Shown in pieces: positions 35,691 through 48,000 of a stretch of DNA of 64,000 nt; the first letter of the stretch is position 1, and the number at the start of each line of letters is the position of its first letter. Below the pieces are notes generated by a model. It was given only the letters and a program-made list of their open reading frames with translations, searched no databases and was not told the DNA's origin. A program made the translations under genes and the position numbers. The DNA lies in contig VWPU01004214.1 of the NCBI GenBank assembly GCA_013398955.1, positions 1-64,000 of the forward strand. The letters are read 5' to 3'. The stretch comes from Callaeas wilsoni. Its lineage: Eukaryota; Chordata; Aves; Passeriformes; Callaeidae.

Positions 35691-38179
35691 AAAATGGGGG
35701 AGAGCTGCCTGACCAACAAAACAAGGCTTTGAAGTGAAGGGTACGAAGCATAAGACATTCCAGGTATAGTTGGTGTACACAGACATGTCAGAGGGAGAAA
35801 GGAACCCTCCATCACCACTCAGAGACCAAATAGCACCTCGTGGCTAAAACGTGACACCTAACAAAAGTCACTTGAACAGCATTAGCAGATTTTCTACAGC
35901 AAGATAGATCAGACACTGACAAACTTACTGCAAACTGGAGGAACCAACTGCTGCTGCAGATCTCAAGCATAAGGAAGAGCCAGCCCTCCACCATACACAG
36001 AGGAATATTTGTACCTCCCTGCATGCCCCTAAATACCTGCAACCACCTAAACAGCCTGACCAGGAGCAGCTGGGTGCACAAAGCCAATGGATGGCCAATA
36101 ACAAAAGCCAGTGAGGGCAAAGTTCAGGTGTGTTGTGCCTGGGATTTGGCTGGGTGCCAGGAGAGTTTTCAATCTTATGCAGCTGTCCTTCCAAGGTGGC
36201 AGCTGATGTGCAGCTGTGAGGAGCCCCTGTATCAGCTGAATCAGCCTTCCATCATACCTCTGTTAAGCCTTTTTGTGCTTCTCATACCGACAGTCACCTG
36301 TCATTGCATCTTCCCAGGGTGTGGGTGCAGGGCAGGGGTTGGGGAGCAGCATCCCGTGCTCTGGGATGTTGTCCTTCCCGTGGCCATCTTCCTATTTCCT
36401 TCCCCTTCTTGTGACTGAGTCAGTCCCTGTGCAATCCCAGAGCGATGACAGCAAACCAGGTACATGAGCTCTCGTGTGGGGCCTGCATCCCTGTGGAAAT
36501 GTCCCGGGGCTGGGATGGGTGGTGAGCCTTTTCGGGGTGTGGGGCAGCAAGCTGGGAAACAAGTGATGCTGGACACGCAGCTCGGGGGCTACCACACAGT
36601 TTGGTCCCCACTCTGTGGATGTGCAGCCCTTGGGCTGCAGCAGGCTCCGCTTCTGCATGTGGCTGTGCTCAGGAAGTGGAAATAGGCATTTGGGATGCAG
36701 AGCAACCCATGTATTTGTTGGGGTGAGGGTGGCCAGCCAGGGCAGGTGCGAGGAGCTGGAGCACGATCACGGCCCAGGAGTGCTTCCTTTTAGCCTGGCT
36801 GGAGACCTCATCATTCCCAGACACCTAAAATAGCTGCCACCCAGCTCTTGGGTGATCCACAGGCAGAAGTATGTCCCAGCCACGCAGTGACCTCCTTCAA
36901 AGAGTGTACACTTAAAAAGCAAGTTTGTAATTTGATAATTTGTAGAGAAGAAATTAATTGCTAGCTGTATCTTGCCTGCCTTCTGTGATGACTGGGGCAC
37001 ATGCTGGTTTGGGAGCTCTTGGGAAGGGTAATTACTGGGGAGGGACCTTCAGGATTCCAGCACAGCAATGGGAGATGCTGCTCACCTGACAGCCTCAGCC
37101 TTGGCCATGCACACGTGTACGTCCAGCATTAGAAATATTCAGGATACAGCACCTGTTTCCTGCAGCAGGGGCAGGACCCTTCCTAGATACAAATGTGAGA
37201 GAGTCCCCTACTCTGCCACAGCCCCTGTAGGCAATCACCAACCTGCTCCAGCTGTGCTTCTTTTGGAGAAAGAGAGAGCTGTACACAACTTCAAAAGCAG
37301 GTTTCTTTGTATTTTCTTATTACTATTAGAACCAAACATGTTTTCTGTGTAAAATCCCAGCAGCAGAGCCAATGTGCTGCCAGGGAGGGGTGCATGGAGG
37401 GACCCCATCCCTGCACAGCACAGCAGTGAGGAGCCACTCGCCTTTGGGGCTGCTCTTTTGGAGCATTGCCTTGCAGGGTGCCCACATTTCCACTCCCAGG
37501 GGAGCCCCCTCCCTGTGCTTTGGGTGTTGGCTCCTGTGCTGTAAATCACGTGTGGGGGTAGCACAAAAGGCTTATCAGCCCTTCCTGGGATGAAAAGCAG
37601 CCATTGCATTTACCCTGCTGGAACCTGCCCAGCCACCCACCTCCACCTCTGCTCTGCCTTGATGCAATGGCTGGAGAGGCCAAGGGGAGCAGCACCTGCT
37701 GGTCCGTGCCCACACAGAGCAGGACAGCACCACAGTGCTTCCACTGGAGCAGTCAGTGGGTTGGAAATCCGGAAACCATTGTCCTGGAACAGGGAGTGCA
37801 AATAGACACCCCAGAGCAGAGGCCAAGAACTGTCCCAGCACGTGTCAGCCTAGCCCCCAAAACTGTGGCCAGAACAAGGTACAGCTCTGCCCATCTCAGG
37901 GTAAAGGCAGTTGCAAAAATAAAGACCAGAATGAAAAGCATAAGTCTGTGACAAGCTGCATGAACATCACAAGACTGTCAAAGGAAGCAGTGAGCACAAG
38001 GAGAAATCTCTGTCCAGACCAGAAAGGCAGAAGGTGACAAATCATGTAGGCACCAAACCAGAAAAGGAGAGGTATTTGATAAATATTTCTGTTCAGCATT
38101 TGGGAGGCAAAAGCCAAACAATACAGCATGCTATAAAATAAAATATAATCACAATAAAACACTTTCCATCCTACGAGGG
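35691..38179. other. Intergenic DNA, no gene seen
   Basis: Unremarkable mixed sequence; overlapping open frames up to about 130 codons have no recognisable product. An AT-rich segment lies at about 36890-36965 and another at 38060-38165. Confidence 0.5.
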
Positions 38180-38680
38180 CTTCAGGAAGATGTTAAACAA
38201 TAGCTACTGGGATTAGATTTTTAAATCGGCAGGTCTGACACATCGGCGAGCGTAAAAAGGAGATGGGGAAGGAGCATCTAATTAGCTCCTGTGGGTCCCT
38301 GGGACTTCCCCCGGGGTCCCAGCGCTGGCACACAGCCCGTGCCTCCATGGAGTAAACAGGATGTCCCAGGCCGCTCCAGCTGACATCAGTCCTGTGCCGA
38401 GGGGCGAAACGGCCCTGACCGGATTTGGTTGATAAAGGTTTGAAATGGGGAATTATCATTAGTGTCAATTAGCAGCATTTTATGAAAAAGAGATCTTGGC
38501 ATATCTCTGTTCTTGAGATTGTCCCTATCAGCCACACTGGTGACGGCGCTGATGTAAGCGGCTTGCGTAAGGCTTTTGGCAACTCCAGCTGCTTGGAGCG
38601 AACGCATGGAGTTACTGCATTGGAAATCCAGCCGCTCCGGAGCTCCCTGAGCCTTGCTGAAGCACGGCACTGCCGCTCAG
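38180..38680. promoter_or_regulatory. Conserved-non-coding-element-like block with retained CpG
   Basis: This 0.5-kb block combines AT-rich homeodomain-type cores (GGGATTAGATTTTTAAATCGG near 38209; CATCTAATTAGCTCC near 38276; AGTGTCAATTAGCAGC near 38460) with clustered CpGs (CGGCGAGCG, GGGCGAAACGG, GACGGCGCTG, AAGCGG), although the surroundings are CpG-poor. No frame gives a recognisable protein. A developmental enhancer is the likeliest reading, by inference from composition. Confidence 0.4.
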
Positions 38681-41600
38681 CCGGGTGTTTCTGGGGGCCT
38701 CCGGTGGGGATTAAGTCTCAGCCCTCCATTATTTAACACCTTCTCGGTTTGCCAGCAAAGGCGGGAGCTGCCCAGGTTCTGGCAAAGCGATCCTGGCACA
38801 GGTACCAGGAGCAGACTGTACTGATAGCGCAGCACCTGGCACCAGGGCAAGGGGGCTGCACCCTGGGTGGCTGGGGGACAGTCCCCCTTCAAAAAAAGAT
38901 GCCTCTGTAGGGAAGGGAGTGAACAGAACTGTCCAGGAGGGATCTGCAGCCCCCCTGAGAGCCAGGCCCAGTGCGGGGCCAGCATCTCAGGAGGCAAGGA
39001 AACTGGAAAAAGCCCAAAGAAGAAGCCAAGGACCAACAAAGGGCTCAGAAGACAGACTTTTAATGGAAAGAAATTCCTAGGACACCATCAGTGCAGGCCA
39101 GAAAAAGAGGTTAAAGGGCTAACTTGATCCCAGCTTATTAAAGCTCTTTTTGATGTGATTAAATGTTTGGCAGTGCCTCTGTTTGGCAGGCAAGGATGAG
39201 AGAAGGCTGTGGTTAGAAATAAGGCACGGATTCAGTGTGTGAGCACCCTCTGAAACACCCTGCCAAAGCCTGCGGAGAGTTCCCCATCCCAGGCAATGCA
39301 GTGGCCAAGGTGTGGGTAGGCTCAGCGTGACACAGCCCTGCAGCTTCACTAGGGACAAGATCCGTGCTTACAGAGCAGCCCCCTGCCATGGGCCATGTCC
39401 TTGTGCCAGCCCTGCTCGGTGGGATGCACCGGGGCTGCAGGCAGAGGGAAAGCTGTTGATGGGCTTTCATAACTATTGACATAGCAACAGTGTCAGGGAG
39501 GGATCTGGGTTTACAGCTGGCCTCTCCCTGCCTGTCTAAGCCCTGTCCTTCATCATTTACCTGGAGCAACAAATCATGCTCCCCATGGGCTTGTCACTTA
39601 GTGGGTTTTGATGGACGCCTCTCCTAGGCAATTCCAGGTGAAGACAACTGTTTGCTCCATTTTAGTTTGCTGCTGACAAGAAGTAATGAAGAAAGCTTGG
39701 CTGATTAATATACTGTCTTTTTTGACATGCATGCTAGAAATAGAGGAGTGGATAAAAAGGTGATGATAAGCAGTGTGATTACAGACCCATGAGGGAAATG
39801 AACATATACTTCAAATTGGAGGCAGCAGAGCACAGCCTGAGCGACTATTGAAGATGGATTCTGCAGTCTGTCCTTGTGTGGAGGCCACTGGCTTCCCTGT
39901 AATTTTGAGTGTAATTGGAGTAATTACTCAGAGCTCACCCTAAGGAGCATGGTGGAACACCATTTTGGTTGTTTCTCTTGCTGGTGATATGACAGCTGCT
40001 TGTAAATCACTCTGAAGTACCTGGGTGTGATGCCGAAGGAACTGGGCATAGGCTGTGCTGGTCCCTGTGTTCAGCCTGTGAGAATAGAGCAAGAGTCCTT
40101 CAGCAGCAGAGGTAGTGCTCAGAAATTAATTGCTGGGCAATTATTTAATTCATGCTCCTCTTTCCCCCCTCAGTTCTCCCAGTAAGCATTGCTTGGCAGG
40201 CTGGGCTGCCTGTAATCCCTGCTCCACATTCAGAGCTGCATCTAATCCCTTCCAGCAGGCAGCTGCCTTTCCTGTTTTTTCCCCCTGTCCCAGTCTCAGC
40301 ACACCCCTCCTAAACAACCCTCTGCCAGTGGCTGCCTCTTCCCTGTGACTCGGAGACGTGCCCTGGTGGCTCAGTGCTGCTGCAAACCATCCATCAGTGG
40401 TGCAGCAATGGTCACTCACTTCAGTGAAGGTGTCACAAGCCTGCCGTGGTATGTTTGTTGTGGCAATCCCAGACATGGATCCGTGGGCTGCTGCTGGCAG
40501 TGCCCAGTCCCCAGACAAGGTCCGTGGCTGCAGTGAGTCTGCAGCATCCCCTGTATCCCTGTCCAGCCGGAGACTGGGCATTCCCAGCTGGCAAACCTCC
40601 CCAGCATCCCACCCAGTGAGCCGGCTGGGGCTGAGGCACCTCCCGGCTGTGAGGCACAGGCAGATAGGCAGAGCAAAGAGGGTGAAACCACACACCAGCC
40701 CAGGGAACATAGGACATTTATCTGCCACCTTGGGAATACCAGCTGAGCAGTGGGTTTTGTGGAGAACACTGGGCAGCGTGTGGCTAGAAGGTGCCCACAC
40801 CATGAAGCCAGTGGGACAGCAAAGCAGGGGCAGAGGGACCTGCTCTGTCTTGACATGTCCCTCTCCAGCACAAGCCAAGAGCAGCACTGACAGGCATGAA
40901 GGTGTGGGCAATCCTGGGGGAGCAGGAGGGTGCTGTGAGTATTTTCAAACTCAGAGGGCAGAAGGCTTTGTGCTCCATGAGCAACAGGACACAGACAGGC
41001 CCACAGCCCAGTTTCTGTGGCTCCCCTTCCCAACAGGAGTTCAGCAGCACTGGAAATCAGACTGTGGCATTATGCAAGACTGGTCATAGCTGTTTATTGC
41101 TTCTCAGAGGCCATGTAGTAATCCTGCTCCCTGCTCCCCAGAGTGTAACCTGCAAGCACGTGTGCTGCAGACCATGAGGGCCTCCTTTCCTGGGGCCACT
41201 GCTCTCAGGGGACTTGGGACATTGCTCTCGAGCAGGCAGGGTTTCTATCTACTCTGCAAGGCGCCCACCTGGCTGGAGCTCGTGGTGCTTCCCAGCACCG
41301 GATCAAGCACGCAGTCATTTTTCCTGGCTGTGGCAGTGCTCTGCCAGGAGGTGTTGATTAGCTTGGTAGGTTGCTAATTGCCAGGAAGGGCCCAGCACAG
41401 AGGTCAGGGTGGCTGTTGTCTGGGAAGAGGGAGGTCAGGGCGCCTTGGTTAAGTGCGTGGACGCTTGGGGAGAAGGGGTCCTACCAGTGCCAGGACTGGA
41501 AAAACCCTGCTGCTGAAGCATGGCTCCCTTTTAAACTCCACTGGTTTTGAAAGAACACAGCCAAATGTCCATCTGTGTATCACCTCGAATCAGCACCTCA

Positions 41601-44600
41601 CATGCTGGAGGAAAACAAAGACCATGATATCCAAAAAAGCTCCTCCAAGCTGCACCAAGACAGCTGGGCCACAGCTGCATGGTGAGCTTCTGCTTGCCCT
41701 ATGCTTAGTAACCACCAGCACCTCCCTCCTCAGCTTTAACGTCTTTCTTTTTAATTATTTTTTTTCCCCAAATCACTTGCAGCTCTGTTCTGAGGCTCCT
41801 GCCTCAGCTTATCCCAGCAAAACACGGAGCAAACATCCATACTCCTGGTCTGCAGCACAGCCCCATGTGGCTGTGTGCCAGGAAAAGCACCTCCTGCAGG
41901 ACTGCCCAGGATTCAAAGGCTGCAGAGGGTGGCATGAAGAACCTCACACACCCACACACCCATGTACAAGCTCACACTCACATGCACTTGCCCTCCCTCA
42001 GATACTTGTTCCCCTCAGCCAAATGTTCCGTCACTCAGACAAAAGGGACACCCGACATTTTCACATTTTCGGCTGGGTGTTGAATGAAGCCCGTCTGTGA
42101 GAGATGGTGAGGGTGTTTAAAGGCTTTTGTTTATGATGTCTGCTAAAGATAAGCCTCCAAGAAAGATGAAAGATGCCCTTTGGAAGCAAGAGTAAGGCAA
42201 GAAGGAATGCCAGTCTTAAATTACTGTGAAAGCTGACACTACCTTTTAGCATTCAATGTGCAAAAAGCCTGCGTCCCACCACATCTTGAAAGAATGTTTT
42301 GTTTTAGGAGCACGGCCAATAGTGACTGGAGGTAATTCCTGCCTCCTCCTGGCAAGTGCATAAGCTGACAGCAGATATTGTCTTCCACACTATCACTGTT
42401 CCCTTGGAGGCGGAGGTTCACAAGGTGTGAATATAAATCCATGCAGAAAGCCCAGCTGATGTTCTCCTAATGTGGAATCAACAGTGAAGAAGAGGAGCCC
42501 TGGCTACACAGCAAGGTCTGGGAGCAAGGAACAGTCAATGTTTAGGGCTTTCACCTGGCCAGGCAGAATAAAGCATCACGTCTTGATTTATTTTGTATTT
42601 TGATTTATAGTCACAGACTCTCAATCGAAGCCTTCCATGCAACATACATTGGAAGTGTTTCTTCAGGGCTGAAGTTGTTTACTGGACTTATTACAATCAG
42701 CAGCAGGTTTTGAGTTTCCTCTCAGGCTCTCAAGGCTTTAAAGACAACACTGTTGGCAGGTATTTCACTTGGCATCAGTCCGAAAGAAGAAAAATGTCTG
42801 AGGCATCCAAGATTAACTGTCCTTTCTGTGAGAAACATTCATCGCTGTTCATACCGCTCTCCTCAATCTTTATTTCTATCAAATGCCTGTGACCAAAGAT
42901 CTTTGCCCTATCTGAAAGCATTTCTTCCCCATCAAACAGAGATCATACAACACTCTCCCACATATACAAATTTCATGTTTCTAGAAAATTACTCTTTTCA
43001 AATCAGCCAGGGAAGGGAGTTTTGCTGGCCCACTGTACTCTGTGGAACACGATGTGTGGTTCCCAGAGGCTAAAACCTCCCAGAGGGGAGGACGTGGGGG
43101 CCCTTAATAAGGGGTGGTGCTTCCCTCCATCCTTGTCCCCAGAACCCTGAGAAGCCCAGCTCTAGGAGAAGGGGTCTCCAGTCCTGAGGATCTCCCCAGC
43201 ATGTTCTCATCCTGGTTTGCAGCATTCCCCAGCAAGAACCACCCCCCAGGCCAGGAGGGCATCATGGACCTTGCCACAAGATGTTCCTGGGAACCAGGAG
43301 CCTTCCGTCTCCCTTTTCTAACAGCGGTGCTCAGAGAGGTCCCACAGGTTGGCACTGGCACCAGAGGGCTGGGAATGAGCTAAGAGTCCTGAGATCAAAT
43401 TTTCTCCTAAACCAGTGAAACACCCTCTGGTTGTTTGCAAGGGGTAAGGGACAGCTGTGACCCACATCTGTGTCCTGCAGTGGGACATTGCAGAGGGACA
43501 GGAAGCAACCCCACAGCCTTTCCTGCTCTATTCCAGCCACAGGCAAAAGAATGAAAATGGGGGGGACCCCTCTTCTGTAATATGCTTTGTTTGACCAAGG
43601 ACAAAACTGGTGCATGCAGAGGAACTGCGGGAGAGCCATCCCAAACAGCACCAGGAACCCTGCACTCAGTGTGGGAGCTGGGTTGGGACGCCCAAACCCT
43701 TGCACACAAGCCCAGCACAAACCCTGCTGGCAGTTTTCCTGCTACATTGAATAGGGAAATGTAATGGCAAAGATCCATGTTTATCCATAACTATGGAAAA
43801 AACATTTATCTGTCTCCACCAAATCCCCATCCCCCAACCCTCCCCCCAAATTGTTGCAGAGGTTTATCTGGGGGCTGGAAGGTAACAGGAAGCCTGGTTT
43901 TGTAGCAGTGTTGGGTATGGCTGCCAGTGGCTGTGAGCTCCCTGAAGGTTGTAGGAGACACCAGAGATGAGCAGCAGACAGAAGCTACGTGCATTGGATA
44001 CAATACCTTGGATCTTCTTTCATCCAGAAAATAAACTATTAAAGATCTGCTTGAAAGGGGCATTTTCCTTGCCGTTGATACTTCCAGCTGTAGAAATAAC
44101 AACGTATTTCCAATGCTTGTTTGTTATGGCAGTTTGCAAGGAGAAAAAAACATCGCCAGATTATTTCCAAGGCAGCAATGAAACTGAATTAACAATATTT
44201 GATAATATAAAAAGTAAACTACAAGCAAATAGTTTGAACTTCAGCAATATTTGCAGCTGATAATGATAATGTTCAACTGGTGAGATGCTATCCTAATGGC
44301 ACACTCACAGAAAATGAGGAGGCTTATTTGCTTCCAGCTAATTGCTGAGCCTGTATTCCATGTAACACCTCAAAGCTCATTCTGAATAAATCATCATTTG
44401 ATCTCAAAGGTTATGCAACAAAACTTTTCAATTGCCTCTTCTCATCATCAAAAGAATTTTGGGATTACAGGAGAGAATTCATTTTTTCAGCTCTAAGAAC
44501 ATGGAAAGGCAGAGGCGTGCCCTGACAAGCCACTTATCTGTGTGCTTCGCCATCTGCGACGACCTGGGCATGATTCCCAGCTCAGACATTCCTTGTGTTG

Positions 44601-44711
44601 AAGGGCAGGGATGGTGGGACCGGCACAGAAGCTGCCGACGCTGGAAGCCCGCTGGTGCTCTGCCCAGCCCCTGCGTTGGGCACGCTGCAGAGGCCGGGCG
44701 AGGGAAGCGAA
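38681..44711. other. Intergenic DNA, no gene seen
   Basis: Contains the longest frames of the window after FAM43A: 253 codons (-, 40150-40911) and 243 codons (+, 40358-41089), which overlap each other and a further 205-codon frame. None resembles a known family and all are mutually incompatible. A CA-rich stretch lies at 41942-41995. A CTCF-core-like GCACCAGAGGGCTG is at 43358-43371. AT-rich conserved-element-like blocks lie at about 39590-39780, 42560-42690 and 44000-44480. Confidence 0.5.
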
Positions 44712-45001
44712 GCAGCCTTTGGCATCACCCGTAGCCCCGCCACCCCCCCACCCCGCAGAGCTCAACACAGCCGCCTGTGGCACCACCCCTAGCCCCGCCA
44801 CCCCCCCACCCCGCAGAGCTCAACACAGCAGCCTTTGGCATCACCCTTAGCCCAGGCACCCACCCACCCAGCAGAGCTCAACGCAGCAGCCTTTGGCATC
44901 GCCCTTAGCCCGGGCACCCACCCACCCAGCAGAGCGCAACACAGCAGCCTTTGGCCTCGCCCCTAGCCCCGGCACCCCCCCACCCCCCAGAGCTCAACAC
45001 A
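44712..45001 (+). repeat. 58-bp minisatellite, five copies
   Basis: Five tandem 58-bp units start at 44712, 44770, 44828, 44886 and 44944, each beginning GCAGCCTTTGGC (or a one- to three-base variant) and ending CAACACA or CAACGCA. The period is exactly 58 bp with no indels. The middle of each unit is C-rich (CACCCCCCCACCC or CACCCACCCACCC). Copies 1-2 and copies 3-4 are the most similar pairs, which suggests stepwise expansion. The C-rich tracts could adopt i-motif or G-quadruplex forms. Confidence 0.95.
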
Positions 45002-48000
45002 GCTCCAAGGCCAACGAGGCGGGGCAGCTCCTGTGCCCCTGCCCCAGGGAGGTTCACGTGGGTGTGGGGCAGCAGCTCCTCCCTTCGGTGCCCACTGCAC
45101 CCACCCCACTGCTGCTGAACGCTGTGTGTGCCACCCTGGCAATGGATCTCTCCTGTTCTACAGACCTCATCATTCACCCATTTATCTTTTTCAGCAGAAT
45201 TCATCATTTCAGCATAAATGCTGTCTCACGTGGTGTTGCAGGTCTGTTTGTACCATCCAAAGCAGGTGTCCCAGAGCAAAGGCTCCCCTCTCCTGGGGTC
45301 AGCACCTGCATCCTCCCCTGCCAAGCTGAGCCTCGTGGCTATACATGACTCAGCTTTCCCCACAATGCACCATACATTTTTTTACAAGGATGATTAAAAA
45401 TATCACAGTTTGATCTTCCTTATGCAAAAGACTGTGACATCTAAGGGAGAAATTAGAAAAAAGCAAGCCAACGTGGCTCTTAAGTAAAACTGGACAGCAG
45501 CAGAGCACAGCGCTCTGCCAGGGGACCTCCTTCACAGCACCATGCAGCTCCCAGGGAGCTTCTGCAAGCAAAATGAATGGGCTTAGCTGTTCTCCCCACA
45601 TCTGGAATTTGGAGAAATTAGCATGCACTTCACTGTGTTTTACAGTCTGAGCCCAGGCGGTGTGTAGGAGGAACCCTGAGAGCTCGGTGCATGCCCGTGT
45701 GATGGGCAGTGCGCTGGTGGGCAGCCCTGGTGGCAGTGCTGGGACCCCAGGGTGTCACTAACCTCCTGGTGCCCTCCCACAGCTGACAGCTGCAGAGGGT
45801 GTCTGCAGCGTGGGCCCCATGGGACAAATGCCTTCCCTGGGCCTGTGTGGGACAGCCACAAGCGTCCCCTCCTTCAGCCCAGCCCTGCTGCTGGCCACAG
45901 CACTGATTTAGCTCTGGTCAGGTCCACGCCTGCTCTGGCAGTACCAGAAGGTCGCTATTCTACAAGCAACTATAAAGAGCTCGAGAGTCAGACAGTATAA
46001 ATTGTGGTTTTCTGACAATGGATCCACAAAAAGCAAAGTTATTTTGAGAAGGGTAAATGTAGTCCAGACCATTATATTTAATTCATGTCCGCCCACAGCC
46101 CTCCTGCTCTGCGGAGTGTGGTGGCACTTCAAACTCCATGTCCTGTCCTAGATGTGACTTTGGGGACAGGGCGACTTTGCTTTCTAGTGTTGCTGCTCCT
46201 CCAGGAGGAATTCTGGCTGCAGGAGGTCTCCCCCAAACATGCTCTGCCATCCTCCCATGCCACTCTGAGCAGCCATGTGCACCCTACCTGGTGCTGCTAC
46301 AGGCATGTCCCCAGCATCCTATGCCACATCCTTCCCAGCCGGCACAGGATGCTCTGGGTTCCTGCTGAACTGCCCATACCACCAGAGCAGGGTGGGCATC
46401 ATTCCCCTGTGGGCGATATGGAAATGAAACAAGGAAGAAGACCCACATCACCTCTGGATACCTGGCTCCTGGTCAGCCTCCCATACCCTTTAGTCTGGGA
46501 CTTTTGGGATTGGAAGCTGAAAGGACAGTCAGAAAATCTTAAAATACCTCCAGGACCATGTTGGACAGTGGTTTCTCAGCCTCTGCTTCTTTTCACCTTC
46601 TAGAATCAGGACAATGTGCTCGCAGGGAGGCTTGCCTGAGCACAGGCTGCACAAACTCCTGGGCAGGAAGAGCTGCAGAACTGGAAACATCAGTAACTTC
46701 ATACTGGAGACCAGAGAGTCATTTTTCAGAATTTGTACATGATGCTACCAGCCCAAATCCAGCTGACACATTTATTCATTAAGAACCTGGTACTGTGTTT
46801 TTATGACAAATGTATGACTGCCTTGGCACTCGCTACTCAGACCAGCATTATTTAAAATCTTCCCTTATTATGATTATTTGATAATGCAGCCTATTACACA
46901 CAGCTCTTCAGGGAAGGAGAGGATGAAACACTGTGCATTTTATATCCTCTTTCTAATTTGCTGGTAAAACGTCACCAGACCAATGATTGGTGAAAGAAAT
47001 TTAGTGGCATCTGCTGAAAAATTTTTGAGGTTTAAAAGTAAATGACTCATGATAGGATATTTCATTACATTTGCTTAAATAATGCTGACTTCTTGTATTT
47101 CCTTTTTTGCAACATTGGCTGCTTTAAAAATGTGAAACTCTGGGGTGTCAGCACAGGCAGGTTTGCTGGCCTCTAGTTTATTTTCCACCATACAGGATTT
47201 TCTTCTAGATCTCTTCCTGCATCTTTTCCAGGTTAAATCTTTTTGATCTGGAAAATTTACTATCTGGTGAATCTTACACCAGTTTTCCCATTCTTTTGCC
47301 TAACTTGGGAATCAAGCTGCTAGCTTGTGGTTGCCAGCCTTCTCCTTCGACACTGGCACAGGATTGGCATCTTCCTTGCCTTCTGCATAGGTGTTACAGT
47401 GAATTCCCATTATTTAACTGGAATACACTCCACCCCTGCTGGACTCCAGGCACTGCTGTTTCCCTTCTGCAGAGTGCAGTGACTTACAATGCCAGGACAT
47501 CCTTACGTCTTTTCCAATTACTGAACAAAAATTGCTGCTGGACACCTTTGCTTTTCTGTAGCACTAACAGTTCCCCAAACCACTGAGCACAGATCCTGTA
47601 GAATTGCAAGATTTCATTTCTTCCCAGGAGAGGGATTCTCCTCAGCCGCACCATCCTTGTCCGTAACGTGAAGGCTGCTTTAATCCCCGGGGATGATTCC
47701 CCAGAGCTGGTGCACAGCTCTCTGCCCAGCACAGCATCTGTCCCAGCTCCAATGGGCTGATGGAGTGCAGCCCAAGGGTGGTTTCAAGGCCAGAGCTGTG
47801 GCTCTGTAAGTGCAGCCTGCAGGATACACGGTCAGGCAGAGCACAGCCTGGCATTTGGCCATGTAGCCCACCTGCCTGCTCTGCACCAGTGGTTTCCTGC
47901 CCTGTGCCCACAGAACACCTGCTGGAGTGGGTGCTCCTGGGGAGCCCACTGGGGAACGGCTTGGCATGAGCAGCAAGGAGAGAGATCCCATTCTGGTCTC

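Noticed and set aside
38386..38670. A - strand frame containing LLIDTNDNSPFQTF, reminiscent of the cadherin DxNDNxP motif
   Set aside because: Only about ten residues match, no other cadherin features surround it, and the DNA looks like a non-coding regulatory block; taken as coincidence.
40150..41089. Overlapping 253- and 243-codon frames on opposite strands
   Set aside because: Long enough to notice, but mutually overlapping, without a recognisable domain or splice context. A few frames this long are expected in 64 kb of moderately GC-rich DNA.
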